DNA of 64,000 nucleotides, taken from NCBI RefSeq assembly GCF_050947335.1, contig NW_027473484.1, forward strand, positions 1-64,000, given 5' to 3'. This DNA comes from Megachile rotundata. Taxonomy: Eukaryota > Arthropoda > Insecta > Hymenoptera > Megachilidae. Positions 1 to 13,700 of the stretch are shown in pieces (positions within the stretch are counted from its first letter, which is position 1; every line of letters begins with the position of its first letter). The position numbers and the translations under genes were made by a program. The notes beneath the pieces are model-generated. The model saw nothing but the letters and a program-made list of their open reading frames with translations, was not told the origin of the DNA and ran no database searches.

Positions 1-290
1 GTATGATTGTGATTGTATGATTGTGATTGTATGATTGTGATTGTATGATTGTGATTGTATGATTGTGATAGTATGATTGTGATTGTATGATTGTGATTGT
101 ATGATTGTGATTGTATGATTGTATTTGGGAGATTGTATTTGGGAGATTGTATTTGGGAGATTGTATTTGGGAGATTGTATTTGGGAGATTGTATTTGGGA
201 GATTGTAATTGTATGATTGCGATTGTATGATTGTGATTGTATGATTGCGATTGTATGATTGTGATTGTATGATTGTGATGTATGATTGTA
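1..290 (+). repeat. Tail of an alpha higher-order repeat, cut by window start
   Basis: This part matches about 5140-5429 at an offset of 5139 bp, including the run of six GGG-type monomers (121-204 against 5260-5343). It is therefore the end of an alpha HOR unit whose start lies outside the window. No gene is visible. Confidence 0.75.
121..204 (+). repeat. Run of six GTATTTGGGAGATT monomers
   Basis: Six consecutive copies of the GGG-type monomer, followed by the 6-bp unit GTAATT (205-210) and then GTATGATTGCGATT. The monomer shares positions 1-4 and 11-14 with the main monomer and differs at five positions between them. Confidence 0.95.
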
Positions 291-2864
291 ATTGTATTAT
301 TATGATTGTATGATTGTGATTGTATGATTGAGATTGTATGATTGAGATTGTATGATTGTGATTGTATGCTTGCGATTGTATGATCGTGATTGTATGATTG
401 TGATTGTATGATTGTGATTGCATGATTGTGATTGTATGATTGTGATGTATGATTGTAATTGTATGATTATGATTGAATGATTGTGATTGTGTGATTGTGA
501 TTGTATGATTGTATTTGGGAGATTGTATTTGGGATATTGTAATTGTATGATTGCGATTGTATGATTGTGATTGTATGATTGTGATTGTATGATTGTGATT
601 GTATGATTGTGATTGTATGATTGTGATTGTATGATTGTGATTGTATGATTGTATTTGGGAGATTGTATTTGGGATATTGTAATTGTATGATTGCGATTGT
701 ATGTTTGCGATTGTATGATTGTGATTGTATGATTGTGTATGTATGATTGTGATTGTATGATTGTATTTGGGAGATTGTATTTGGGATATTGTAATTGTAT
801 GATTGCGATTGTATGATTGTGATTGTTTGATTGTGATTGTATGATTGTGATTGTATGCTTGCGATTGTATGATTGTGATTGTATGATTGTGATTCTTTGA
901 TTGTGATTGTATGACTGTGATTGTATGATTGTGATTGTATGATTGTGATTATATGATTGTGATTGTATGATTGTGATTGTATGATTGTGATAGTATGATT
1001 GTGATTATATGATTGTTATTGTATGACTGTGATTGTATGATTGTGATTTTATGATTGTGATGGTATGATTGTGATTGTATGATTGTGATTGTATGATTGA
1101 GATTGTATGATTGTGATTGTATGCTTGCGATTGTATGATTGTGATTGTATGATTGTGATTGTATGATTGTGATTGTATGATTGTGATTCTTTGATTGTGA
1201 TTGTATGATTGTGATTGTATGATTGTGATTGTATGATTGTGATTGTATGATTGTGATTGTATGATTGTGATTGTATGATTGTGATTGTATGATTGTGATT
1301 GTATGATTGTGATTGTCTGATTGTGGTTGTGCGATTGTGATTGTACGATTGTGATTGTACGATTGTGATAATATGATTGTGATTGTATGATTGTGATTGT
1401 ATGATTGTGATTGTATGATTGTGATTGTTTGATTGTATTTGGGAGATTGTATTTGGGAGATTGTAATTGTGTGATTGCGATTGTATGATTGTGATTGTAT
1501 GATTGCGATTGTATGATTGTGATTGTATGATTGTGATGTATGACTGTAATTGTATGATTGTGATTGTATGATTGTGATTGTATGATTGTGATTGTATGAT
1601 TGTGATAGTATGATTGTGATTATATGATTGTTATTGTATGAGTGTGATTGTATGATTGTGATTGTATGATTGTGATGGTATGATTGTGATTGTATGATTG
1701 TGATTGTATGATTGAGATTGTATGATTGTGATTGTATGCTTGCGATTGTATGACTGTGATTGTATGATTGTGATTGTATGATTGTGATAGTATGATTGTG
1801 AAAGTATGATTGTGATTGTATGATTGTGATTGTATGATTGTGATTGTATGATTGTGATTGTATGATTGTGATTGTATGATTGTATTTGGGAGATTGTATT
1901 TGGGAGATTGTATTTGGGAGATTGTAATTGTATGATTGCGATTGTATGATTGTGATTGTATGATTGCGATTGTATGATTGTGATTGTATGATTGTGATGT
2001 ATGATTGTAATTGTATGATTATGATTGTATGATGGTGATTGTATGATTGTGATTGTATGATTGTGATTGTATGATTGTATTTGGGAGATTGTAGTTGGGA
2101 GATTGTATTTGGGAGATTGTATTTGGGAGATTGTAATTGTATGATTGCGATTGTATGTTTGTGATTGTATGATTGTGACTGTATGATTGTGATTGTATGA
2201 TTGCGATAGTATGATTGTGATTGTATGATTGTGATGTATGATTGTAATTGTATGATTATGATTGTATGATTGTGATTGTGTGATTGTGATTGTATGATTG
2301 TATTTGGGAGATTGTATTTGGGATATTGTAATTGTATGATTGCGATTGTATGATTGTGATTGTATGATTGTGATTGTATGATTGTGATTGTATGATTGTA
2401 TCTGGGAGATTGTATTTGGGAGATTGTATTTGGGAGATTGTAATTGTATGATTGCGATTGTATGATTGTGATTGTATGATTGTGATTGTATGATTGTGAT
2501 TGTATGATTGTGATAGTATGATTGTGATTGTATGACTGTGATTGTATGACTGTGATTGTATGATTGTGATTGTATGATTGTGATTGTATGATTGTGATTG
2601 TATGATTGTGATAGTATGATTGTGATTGTATGATTGTGATTGTATGATTGTGATTGTATGATTGTGATTGTATGATTGTATTTGGGAGGTTGTATTTGGG
2701 AGATTGTAATTGTATGATTGCGATTGTATGATTGTGACTGTATGATTGCGATTGTATGATTGTGATTGTATGATTGTGATGTATGATTGTAATTGTATGA
2801 TTATGATTGTATGATTGTGATTGTATGATTGTGATTGTATGATTGTGATTGTATGATTGTGATT

Positions 2865-2871
2865 GTATGAT
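2865..2871 (+). repeat. 7-bp truncated monomer
   Basis: GTATGAT is directly followed by a GGG-type monomer, so half a unit is missing. The same truncation is at 7472-7478 and 14341-14347, offsets 4607 and 6869, and so is a fixed mark of alpha units 1 to 3. Confidence 0.9.
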
Positions 2872-3553
2872 GTATTTGGGAGATTGTAGTTGGGAGATTG
2901 TATTTGGGATATTGTATTTGGGAGATTGTAATTGTATGATTGCGATTGTATGATTGTGATTGTATGATTGTGATTGTATGATTGTGACTGTATGATTGTG
3001 ATTGTATGATTGTGATAGTATGATTGTGATTGTATGATTGTGATGTATGATAGTAATTGTATGATTATGATTGTATGATTGTGATTGTGTGATTGTGATT
3101 GTATGATTGTATTCGGAAGATTGTATTTGGGATATTGTAATTGTATGATTGCGATTGTATGATTGTGATTGCATGACTGTGATTGTATGATTGTGATTGT
3201 ATGATTGTATTTGGGTGATTGTATTTGGGAGATTGTATTTGGGAGATTGTAATTGTATGATTGCGATTGTATGATTGTGATTGTATGATTGTGTATGTAC
3301 GATTGCGATTGTATGATTGTATTTGGGAGATTGTATTTGGGATATTGTAATTGTATGATTGCGATTGTATGATTGTGATTGTATGATTGTGATGTATGAT
3401 TGTAATTGTATGATTATGATTGTATGATTGTGATTGTATGATTGTGATGGTATGATTGTGATTGTATGATTGCGATCGTATGATTGTGATTGTATGATTA
3501 TGATTGTATGATTGTGATTGTACGATTGCGATTGTATGATTGTGATTGTATGA

Positions 3554-3570
3554 TTAAGTTTGTATTTTTG
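3554..3570 (+). repeat. Diverged dimer marker TTAAGTTTGTATTTTTG, alpha unit 1
   Basis: Part of two adjacent diverged monomers, GTATGATTAAGTTT and GTATTTTTGTGATT, which stay in the 14-bp register. It is the most divergent sequence seen and useful for aligning HOR copies. Confidence 0.9.
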
Positions 3571-5259
3571 TGATTGTATGATTGTGATTGTATGATTGCG
3601 ATTGTATGAATGCGATTGTATGATTGTGATTGCATAATTGTGATTGTATGATTGTGATTGTATGATTGTGATTGTATGATTGCGATTGTATGATTGTGAT
3701 TGTATGATTGAGATTGTATGATTGTGATTGTATGATTGCGATTGTATAATTGCGATTGTATGATTGTGAAAGTATGATTGTGATTGTATGATTATGATTG
3801 TATGACTGTGATTGTATGATTGTGATTGTATGATTGTGATGTATGATTGTAATTGTATGATTATGATTGTATGATTGTGATTGTATGATTGTGATGGTAT
3901 GATTGTGATTGTATGATTGCGATTGTATAATTGCGATTGTATGATTGTGAAAGTATGATTGTGATTGTATGATTATGATTGTATGACTGTGATTGTATGA
4001 TTGTGATTGTATGATTGTATTTGGGAGATTGTATTTGGGAGATTGCAATTGTATGATTGCGATTGTATGATTGTGATTGTATGATTGTGATGTATGATTG
4101 TGATTGTATGATTGTGAAAGTATGATTGTGATTGTATGATTGTGATTGTATGATTGTGATTGTATGATTGTGATTGTATGAGTGTGATTGTCTGATTGTG
4201 GTTGTGCGATTGTGATTATACGATTGTGAATGTACGATTGTGATTGTATGATTGTGATTGTATGAATATGATTGTATGATTGTCATTGCATGATTGTGAT
4301 TGTATGATTGTGATTGCATGATTTTGAATGTATGATTGTGATTGAATGGTTGTGATTGTATGATTGTGATCGTATGATTGTGATTGTATGATCGTGATTG
4401 TATGATTGCGATAGTATGATTGTGATTGTATGATTGTGATTGTATGATTGTGATGTATGATTGAAGTTGTATGATTATGATTGTATGATTGTGATTGTAT
4501 GATTGAGATTGAATGATTGTGATTGTATGCTTGCGATTGTATGATTGTGATTGTATGATTGTGATTGTATGATTGTATTTGGGAGATTGTATTTAGGATA
4601 TTGTAATTGTATGATTGCGATTGTATGATTGTGATTGTATGATTGTGATGTATGATTGTAATTGTATGATTATGATTGTATGATTGTGATTGTATGATTG
4701 TGATTGTATGATTGAGATTGTATGATTGTGATTGTATGATTGCGATTGTATGATTGTGATTGTATGATTGTGATTCTTTGATTGTGATTGTATGATTGTG
4801 ATTGTATGATTGTGATTGTATGATTGTGATTATATGATTGTGATTGTATGATTGTGATTGCATGATTGTGATAGTATGATTGTGATTATATGATTGTTAT
4901 TGTATGACTGTGATTGTATGATTGTGATTGTATGATTGTGATAATATGATTGTGAAAGTATGATTGTGATTGTATGATTGTGATTGTATGATTGTGATTG
5001 TATGATTGTGATTGTATGATTGTGATTGTATGATTGTGAAAGTATGATTGTGATTGTATGATTGTGATTGTATGATTGTGATTGTATGATTGTGATTGTA
5101 TGATTGTGATTGTATGATTGTGATTGTATGATTGTGATTGTATGATTGTGATTGTATGATTGTGATTGTATGATTGTGATTGTATGATTGTGATTGTATG
5201 ATTGTGATAGTATGATTGTGATTGTATGATTGTGATTGTATGATTGTGATTGTATGATT

Positions 5260-5343
5260 GTATTTGGGAGATTGTATTTGGGAGATTGTATTTGGGAGAT
5301 TGTATTTGGGAGATTGTATTTGGGAGATTGTATTTGGGAGATT
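5260..5343 (+). repeat. Run of six GTATTTGGGAGATT monomers
   Basis: Six consecutive GGG-type monomers, the partner of 121-204 at 5139-bp spacing, again followed by GTAATT. Confidence 0.95.
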
Positions 5344-8160
5344 GTAATTGTATGATTGCGATTGTATGATTGTGATTGTATGATTGCGATTGTATGATTG
5401 TGATTGTATGATTGTGATGTATGATTGTAATTGTATTATTATGATTGTATGATTGTGATTGTATGATTGAGATTGTATGATTGAGATTGTATGATTGTGA
5501 TTGTATGCTTGCGATTGTATGATCGTGATTGTATGATTGTGATTGTATGATTGTGATTGCATGATTGTGATTGTATGATTGTGATGTATGATTGTAATTG
5601 TATGATTATGATTGAATGATTGTGATTGTGTGATTGTGATTGTATGATTGTATTTGGGAGATTGTATTTGGGATATTGTAATTGTATGATTGCGATTGTA
5701 TGATTGTGATTGTATGATTGTGATTGTATGATTGTGATTGTATGATTGTGATTGTATGATTGTGATTGTATGATTGTGATTGTATGATTGTATTTGGGAG
5801 ATTGTATTTGGGATATTGTAATTGTATGATTGCGATTGTATGATTGTGATTGTATGATTGTGATTGTATGATTGTGATTGTATGATTGTGATTGTATGAT
5901 TGTGATTGTCTGATTGTGGTTGTGCGATTGTGATTGTACGATTGTGATTGTACGATTGTGATAATATGATTGTGATTGTATGATTGTGATTGTATGATTG
6001 TGATTGTATGATTGTGATTGTTTGATTGTATTTGGGAGATTGTATTTGGGAGATTGTAATTGTGTGATTGCGATTGTATGATTGTGATTGTATGATTGCG
6101 ATTGTATGATTGTGATTGTATGATTGTGATGTATGACTGTAATTGTATGATTGTGATTGTATGATTGTGATTGTATGATTGTGATTGTATGATTGTGATA
6201 GTATGATTGTGATTATATGATTGTTATTGTATGACTGTGATTGTATGATTGTGATTGTATGATTGTGATGGTATGATTGTGATTGTATGATTGTGATTGT
6301 ATGATTGAGATTGTATGATTGTGATTGTATGCTTGCGATTGTATGACTGTGATTGTATGATTGTGATTGTATGATTGTGATAGTATGATTGTGAAAGTAT
6401 GATTGTGATTGTATGATTGTGATTGTATGATTGTGATTGTATGATTGTGATTGTATGATTGTGATTGTATGATTGTATTTGGGAGATTGTATTTGGGAGA
6501 TTGTATTTGGGAGATTGTAATTGTATGATTGCGATTGTATGATTGTGATTGTATGATTGCGATTGTATGATTGTGATTGTATGATTGTGATGTATGATTG
6601 TAATTGTATGATTATGATTGTATGATGGTGATTGTATGATTGTGATTGTATGATTGTGATTGTATGATTGTATTTGGGAGATTGTAGTTGGGAGATTGTA
6701 TTTGGGAGATTGTATTTGGGAGATTGTAATTGTATGATTGCGATTGTATGTTTGTGATTGTATGATTGTGACTGTATGATTGTGATTGTATGATTGCTAT
6801 AGTATGATTGTGATTGTATGATTGTGATGTATGATTGTAATTGTATGATTATGATTGTATGATTGTGATTGTGTGATTGTGATTGTATGATTGTATTTGG
6901 GAGATTGTATTTGGGATATTGTAATTGTATGATTGCGATTGTATGATTGTGATTGTATGATTGTGATTGTATGATTGTGATTGTATGATTGTGATTGTAT
7001 GATTGTATCTGGGAGATTGTATTTGGGAGATTGTATTTGGGAGATTGTAATTGTATGATTGCGATTGTATGATTGTGATTGTATGATTGTGATTGTATGA
7101 TTGTGATTGTATGATTGTGATAGTATGATTGTGATTGTATGACTGTGATTGTATGACTGTGATTGTATGATTGTGATTGTATGATTGTGATTGTATGATT
7201 GTGATTGTATGATTGTGATAGTATGATTGTGATTGTATGATTGTGATTGTATGATTGTGATTGTATGATTGTGATTGTATGATTGTATTTGGGAGGTTGT
7301 ATTTGGGAGATTGTAATTGTATGATTGCGATTGTATGATTGTGACTGTATGATTGCGATTGTATGATTGTGATTGTATGATTGTGATGTATGATTGTAAT
7401 TGTATGATTATGATTGTATGATTGTGATTGTATGATTGTGATTGTATGATTGTGATTGTATGATTGTGATTGTATGATGTATTTGGGAGATTGTAGTTGG
7501 GAGATTGTCTTTGGGATATTGTATTTGGGAGATTGTAATTGTATGATTGCGATTGTATGATTGTGATTGTATGATTGTGATTGTATGATTGTGACTGTAT
7601 GATTGTGATTGTATGATTGTGATAGTATGATTGTGATTGTATGATTGTGATGTATGATAGTAATTGTATGATTATGATTGTATGATTGTGATTGTGTGAT
7701 TGTGATTGTATGATTGTATTCGGAAGATTGTATTTGGGATATTGTAATTGTATGATTGCGATTGTATGATTGTGATTGCATGACTGTGATTGTATGATTG
7801 TGATTGTATGATTGTATTTGGGTGATTGTATTTGGGAGATTGTATTTGGGAGATTGTAATTGTATGATTGCGATTGTATGATTGTGATTGTATGATTGTG
7901 TATGTACGATTGCGATTGTATGATTGTATTTGGGAGATTGTATTTGGGATATTGTAATTGTATGATTGCGATTGTATGATTGTGATTGTATGATTGTGAT
8001 GTATGATTGTAATTGTATGATTATGATTGTATGATTGTGATTGTATGATTGTGATGGTATGATTGTGATTGTATGATTGCGATCGTATGATTGTGATTGT
8101 ATGATTATGATTGTATGATTGTGATTGTACGATTGCGATTGTATGATTGTGATTGTATGA

Positions 8161-8177
8161 TTAAGTTTGTATTTTTG
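8161..8177 (+). repeat. Diverged dimer marker, alpha unit 2
   Basis: Same marker, 4607 bp after the one at 3554. Confidence 0.9.
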
Positions 8178-8870
8178 TGATTGTATGATTGTGATTGTAT
8201 GATTGCGATTGTATGAATGCGATTGTATGATTGTGATTGCATAATTGTGATTGTATGATTGTGATTGTATGATTGTGATTGTATGATTGCGATTGTATGA
8301 TTGTGATTGTATGATTGAGATTGTATGATTGTGATTGTATGATTGCGATTGTATAATTGCGATTGTATGATTGTGAAAGTATGATTGTGATTGTATGATT
8401 ATGATTGTATGACTGTGATTGTATGATTGTGATTGTATGATTGTGATGTATGATTGTAATTGTATGATTATGATTGTATGATTGTGATTGTATGATTGTG
8501 ATGGTATGATTGTGATTGTATGATTGCGATTGTATAATTGCGATTGTATGATTGTGAAAGTATGATTGTGATTGTATGATTATGATTGTATGACTGTGAT
8601 TGTATGATTGTGATTGTATGATTGTATTTGGGAGATTGTATTTGGGAGATTGCAATTGTATGATTGCGATTGTATGATTGTGATTGTATGATTGTGATGT
8701 ATGATTGTGATTGTATGATTGTGAAAGTATGATTGTGATTGTATGATTGTGATTGTATGATTGTGATTGTATGATTGTGATTGTATGAGTGTGATTGTCT
8801 GATTGTGGTTGTGCGATTGTGATTATACGATTGTGAATGTACGATTGTGATTGTATGATTGTGATTGTAT

Positions 8871-9600
8871 GAATATGATTGTATGATTGTGATTGCATGA
8901 TTGTGATTGTATGATTGTGATTGCATGATTTTGAATGTATGATTGTGATTGAATGGTTGTGATTGTATGATTGTGATCGTATGATTGTGATTGTATGATC
9001 GTGATTGTATGATTGCGATAGTATGATTGTGATTGTATGATTGTGATTGTATGATTGTGATGTATGATTGAAGTTGTATGATTATGATTGTATGATTGTG
9101 ATTGTATGATTGAGATTGAATGATTGTGATTGTATGCTTGCGATTGTATGATTGTGATTGTATGATTGTGATTGTATGATTGTATTTGGGAGATTGTATT
9201 TAGGATATTGTAATTGTATGATTGCGATTGTATGATTGTGATTGTATGATTGTGATGTATGATTGTAATTGTATGATTATGATTGTATGATTGTGATTGT
9301 ATGATTGTGATTGTATGATTGAGATTGTATGATTGTGATTGTATGCTTGCGATTGTATGATTGTGATTGTATGATTGTGATTCTTTGATTGTGATTGTAT
9401 GATTGTGATTGTATGATTGTGATTGTATGATTGTGATTATATGATTGTGATTGTATGATTGTGATTGCATGATTGTGATAGTGTGATTGTGATTATATGA
9501 TTGTTATTGTATGACTGTGATTGTATGATTGTGATTGTATGATTGTGATAATATGATTGTGATTGTATGATTGTGATTGCATGATTGTGATAGTATGATT
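8871..9600 (+). repeat. Nested duplication in alpha unit 2, left arm
   Basis: The segment starting at the GAATATG variant (8871) recurs at 9695, 824 bp away, and stays collinear through 9470/10294. Alpha unit 1 has this segment only once (GAATATG at 4264). The right limit is approximate. Confidence 0.75.
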
Positions 9601-9694
9601 GTGATTATATGATTGTTATTGTATGACTGTGATTGTATGATTGTGATTGTATGATTGTGATAATATGATTGTGAAAGTATGATTGTGATTGTAT

Positions 9695-10420
9695 GAATAT
9701 GATTGTATGATTGTGATTGCATGATTGTGATTGTATGATTGTGATTGCATGATTTTGAATGTATGATTGTGATTGAATGGTTGTGATTGTATGATTGTGA
9801 TCGTATGATTGTGATTGTATGATCGTGATTGTATGATTGCGATAGTATGATTGTGATTGTATGATTGTGATTGTATGATTGTGATGTATGATTGTAGTTG
9901 TATGATTATGATTGTATGATTGTGATTGTATGATTGAGATTGTATGATTGTGATTGTATGCTTGCGATTGTATGATTGTGATTGTATGATTGTGATTGTA
10001 TGATTGTATTTGGGAGATTGTATTTAGGATATTGTAATTGTATGATTGCGATTGTATGATTGTGATTGTATGATTGTGATGTATGATTGTAATTGTATGA
10101 TTATGATTGTATGATTGTGATTGTATGATTGTGATTGTATGATTGAGATTGTATGATTGTGATTGTATGCTTGCGATTGTATGATTGTGATTGTATGATT
10201 GTGATTCTTTGATTGTGATTGTATGATTGTGATTGTATGATTGTGATTGTATGATTGTGATTATATGATTGTGATTGTATGATTGTGATTGCATGATTGT
10301 GATAGTATGATTGTGATTATATGATTGTTATTGTATGACTGTGATTGTATGATTGTGATTGTATGATTGTGATAATATGATTGTGAAAGTATGATTGTGA
10401 TTGTATGATTGTGATTGTAT
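9695..10420 (+). repeat. Nested duplication in alpha unit 2, right arm
   Basis: Second arm of the 824-bp spaced duplication that begins at 8871. It carries the same ordered variants (GATTACATG-like, GATCG, GATAG, GAAG or TAG before TTGTATGATTATG, CTTGCG). A visible difference is GATTGAATG at 9115-9123 against GATTGTATG in this arm. Confidence 0.75.
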
Positions 10421-10676
10421 GATTGTGATTGTATGATTGTGATTGTATGATTGTGATTGTATGATTGTGAAAGTATGATTGTGATTGTATGATTGTGATT
10501 GTATGATTGTGATTGTATGATTGTGATTGTATGATTGTGATTGTATGATTGTGATTGTATGATTGTGATTGTATGATTGTGATTGTATGATTGTGATTGT
10601 ATGATTGTGATTGTATGATTGTGATAGTATGATTGTGATTGTATGATTGTGATTGTATGATTGTGATTGTATGATT

Positions 10677-10746
10677 GTATTTGGGAGATTGTATTTGGGA
10701 GATTGTATTTGGGATATTGTATTTGGGAGATTGTATTTGGGAGATT
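10677..10746 (+). repeat. Run of five GGG-type monomers
   Basis: Five copies, the third with GGGATATT in place of GGGAGATT, followed by GTAATT. One copy fewer than the two alpha runs to its left. Confidence 0.95.
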
Positions 10747-13700
10747 GTAATTGTATGATTGCGATTGTATGATTGTGATTGTATGATTGCGATTGTATGA
10801 TTGTGATTGTATGATTGTGATGTATGATTGTAATTGTATTATTATGATTGTATGATTGTGATTGTATGATTGAGATTGTATGATTGAGATTGTATGATTG
10901 TGATTGTATGCTTGCGATTGTATGATCGTGATTGTATGATTGTGATTGTATGATTGTGATTGCATGATTGTGATTGTATGATTGTGATGTATGATTGTAA
11001 TTGTATGATTATGATTGAATGATTGTGATTGTGTGATTGTGATTGTATGATTGTATTTGGGAGATTGTATTTGGGATATTGTAATTGTATGATTGCGATT
11101 GTATGATTGTGATTGTATGATTGTGATTGTATGATTGTGATTGTATGATTGTGATTGTATGATTGTGATTGTATGATTGTGATTGTATGATTGTATTTGG
11201 GAGATTGTATTTGGGATATTGTAATTGTATGATTGCGATTGTATGTTTGCGATTGTATGATTGTGATTGTATGATTGTGTATGTATGATTGTGATTGTAT
11301 GATTGTATTTGGGAGATTGTATTTGGGATATTGTAATTGTATGATTGCGATTGTATGATTGTGATTGTTTGATTGTGATTGTATGATTGTGATTGTATGC
11401 TTGCGATTGTATGATTGTGATTGTATGATTGTGATTCTTTGATTGTGATTGTATGACTGTGATTGTATGATTGTGATTGTATGATTGTGATTATATGATT
11501 GTGATTGTATGATTGTGATTGTATGATTGTGATAGTATGATTGTGATTATATGATTGTTATTGTATGACTGTGATTGTATGATTGTGATTTTATGATTGT
11601 GATGGTATGATTGTGATTGTATGATTGTGATTGTATGATTGAGATTGTATGATTGTGATTGTATGCTTGCGATTGTATGATTGTGATTGTATGATTGTGA
11701 TTGTATGATTGTGATTGTATGATTGTGATTCTTTGATTGTGATTGTATGATTGTGATTGTATGATTGTGATTGTATGATTGTGATTGTATGATTGTGATT
11801 GTATGATTGTGATTGTATGATTGTGATTGTATGATTGTGATTGTATGATTGTGATTGTATGATTGTGATTGTATGATTGTGATTGTCTGATTGTGGTTGT
11901 GCGATTGTGATTGTACGATTGTGATTGTACGATTGTGATAATATGATTGTGATTGTACGATTGTGATTGTATGATTGTGATTGTATGATTGTGATTGTTT
12001 GATTGTATTTGGGAGATTGTATTTGGGAGATTGTATTTGGGAGATTGTAATTGTGTGATTGCGATTGTATGATTGTGATTGTATGATTGCGATTGTATGA
12101 TTGTGATTGTATGATTGTGATGTATGACTGTAATTGTATGATTGTGATTGTATGATTGTGATTGTATGATTGTGATAGTATGATTGTGATTATATGATTG
12201 TTATTGTATGACTGTGATTGTATGATTGTGATTGTATGATTGTGATGGTATGATTGTGATTGTATGATTGTGATTGTATGATTGAGATTGTATGATTGTG
12301 ACTGTATGCTTGCGATTGTATGACTGTGATTGTATGATTGTGATTGTATGATTGTGATAGTATGATTGTGAAAGTATGATTGTGATTGTATGATTGTGAT
12401 TGTATGATTGTGATTGTATGATTGTGATTGTATGATTGTGATTGTATGATTGTGATTGTATGATTGTGATTATATGATTGTGATTGTATGATTGTGATTG
12501 TATGATTGTGATAGTATGATTGTGATTATATGATTGTTATTGTATGACTGTGATTGTATTATTGTGATTGTATGATTGTAATTGTGTGATTGCGATTGTA
12601 TGATTGTGATTGTATGATTGCGATTGTATGATTGTGATTGTATGATTGTGATGTATGACTGTAATTGTATGATTATGATTGTATGATTGTGATTGTATGA
12701 TTGAGATTGTGTGATTGCGATTGTATGATTGTGATTGCATGATTGCGATTGTATGATTGTGATTGTATGATTGTGATGTATGACTGTAATTGTATGATTA
12801 TGATTGTATGATTGTGATTGTATGATTGAGATTGTATGATTGTGTTTGTATGCTTGCGATTGTATGATTGTGATTGTATGATTGTGATTGTATGATTGTG
12901 ATTGTTTGATTGTATTTGGGAGATTGTATTAGGGAGATTGTAATTGTGTGATTGCGATTGTATGATTGTGATTGTATGATTGTGATTGTATGATTGTGAT
13001 TGTATGATTGTGATAGTATGATTGTGATTGTATGATTGTGATTGTATGATTGTGATTGTATGATTGTGATTGTATGATTGTGATTGTATGATTGTGATTG
13101 TATGATTGTATTTGGGAGATTGTATTTGGGAGATTGTAATTGTATGATTGCGATTGTATGATTGTGATTGTATGATTGCGATTGTATGATTGTGATTGTA
13201 TGATTGTGATGTATGATTGTAATTGTATGATTATGATTGTATGATCGTGATTGTATGATTGTGATTGTATGATTGTGATTGTATGATTGTATTTGGGAGA
13301 TTGTAGTTGGGAGATTGTATTTGGGAGATTGTATTTGGGAGATTGTAATTGTATGATTGCGATTGTATGTTTGTGATTGTATGATTGTGACTGTATGATT
13401 GTGATTGTATGATTGTGATAGTATGATTGTGATTGTATGATTGTGATGTATGACTGTAATTGTATGATTATGATTGTATGATTGTGATTGTATGATTGAG
13501 ATTGTGTGATTGCGATTGTATGATTGTGATTGTATGATTGCGATTGTATGATTGTGATTGTATGATTGTGATGTATGATTGTAATTGTATTATTATGATT
13601 GTATGATTGTGATTGTATGATTGAGATTGTATGATTGAGATTGTATGATTGTGATTGTATGCTTGCGATTGTATGATCGTGATTGTATGATTGTGATTGT

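Larger units (their letters stand above)
291..5429 (+). repeat. Alpha higher-order repeat, unit 1 (5139 bp)
   Basis: The unit is bounded arbitrarily at the variant ATTGTATTATTATG (291, next at 5430). Matches to unit 2 have offset 5139 near the start, 4593 from about 1330 to about 2240, and 4607 from about 2400 to 4863. The step from 5139 to 4593 is 546 bp, 39 monomers, present here and missing from unit 2. One checked substitution is A at 2902 against C at 7509. This unit has a single copy of the segment that is duplicated at 824-bp spacing in units 2 and 3. Minus-strand open frames at 949-3174, 3554-4048, 3861-4319 and 4216-4863 are repeat artefacts. Confidence 0.8.
5430..10832 (+). repeat. 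Alpha higher-order repeat, unit 2 (5403 bp)
   Basis: The unit starts at the second ATTGTATTATTATG variant (5430) and ends before the third (10833). Compared with unit 1 it lacks 546 bp around 5820-5910 and gains a net 796 bp near 8870-10420 through a nested duplication. From about 7780 to 10294 it matches unit 3 at an offset of 6869 bp. It holds one TTAAGTTTGTATTTTTG marker (8161). Long minus-strand frames at 6849-7781, 8161-8898, 8823-9470 and 9605-10294 are repeat artefacts. Confidence 0.8.

Noticed and set aside
121..204. Telomere-like repeat because of TTTGGG
   Set aside because: The unit is GTATTTGGGAGATT with a 14-bp period; it is not any known TTAGGG, TTTAGGG or TTAGG type and lies in short internal runs.
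949..3174. 741-codon minus-strand open frame as a protein gene
   Set aside because: It is pure 14-bp repeat, the stop-free strand gives the same peptide in every frame, overlapping frames elsewhere give the same peptide, and there is no unique domain, splice context or start context. The same holds for all other long minus-strand frames (for example 30761-32581, 58869-60194, 29221-30447).
3554..3570. Possible mobile element insertion or unique sequence at the TTAAG marker
   Set aside because: The bases fit two diverged monomers in register (GTATGATTAAGTTT, GTATTTTTGTGATT), with no target duplication or extra length.
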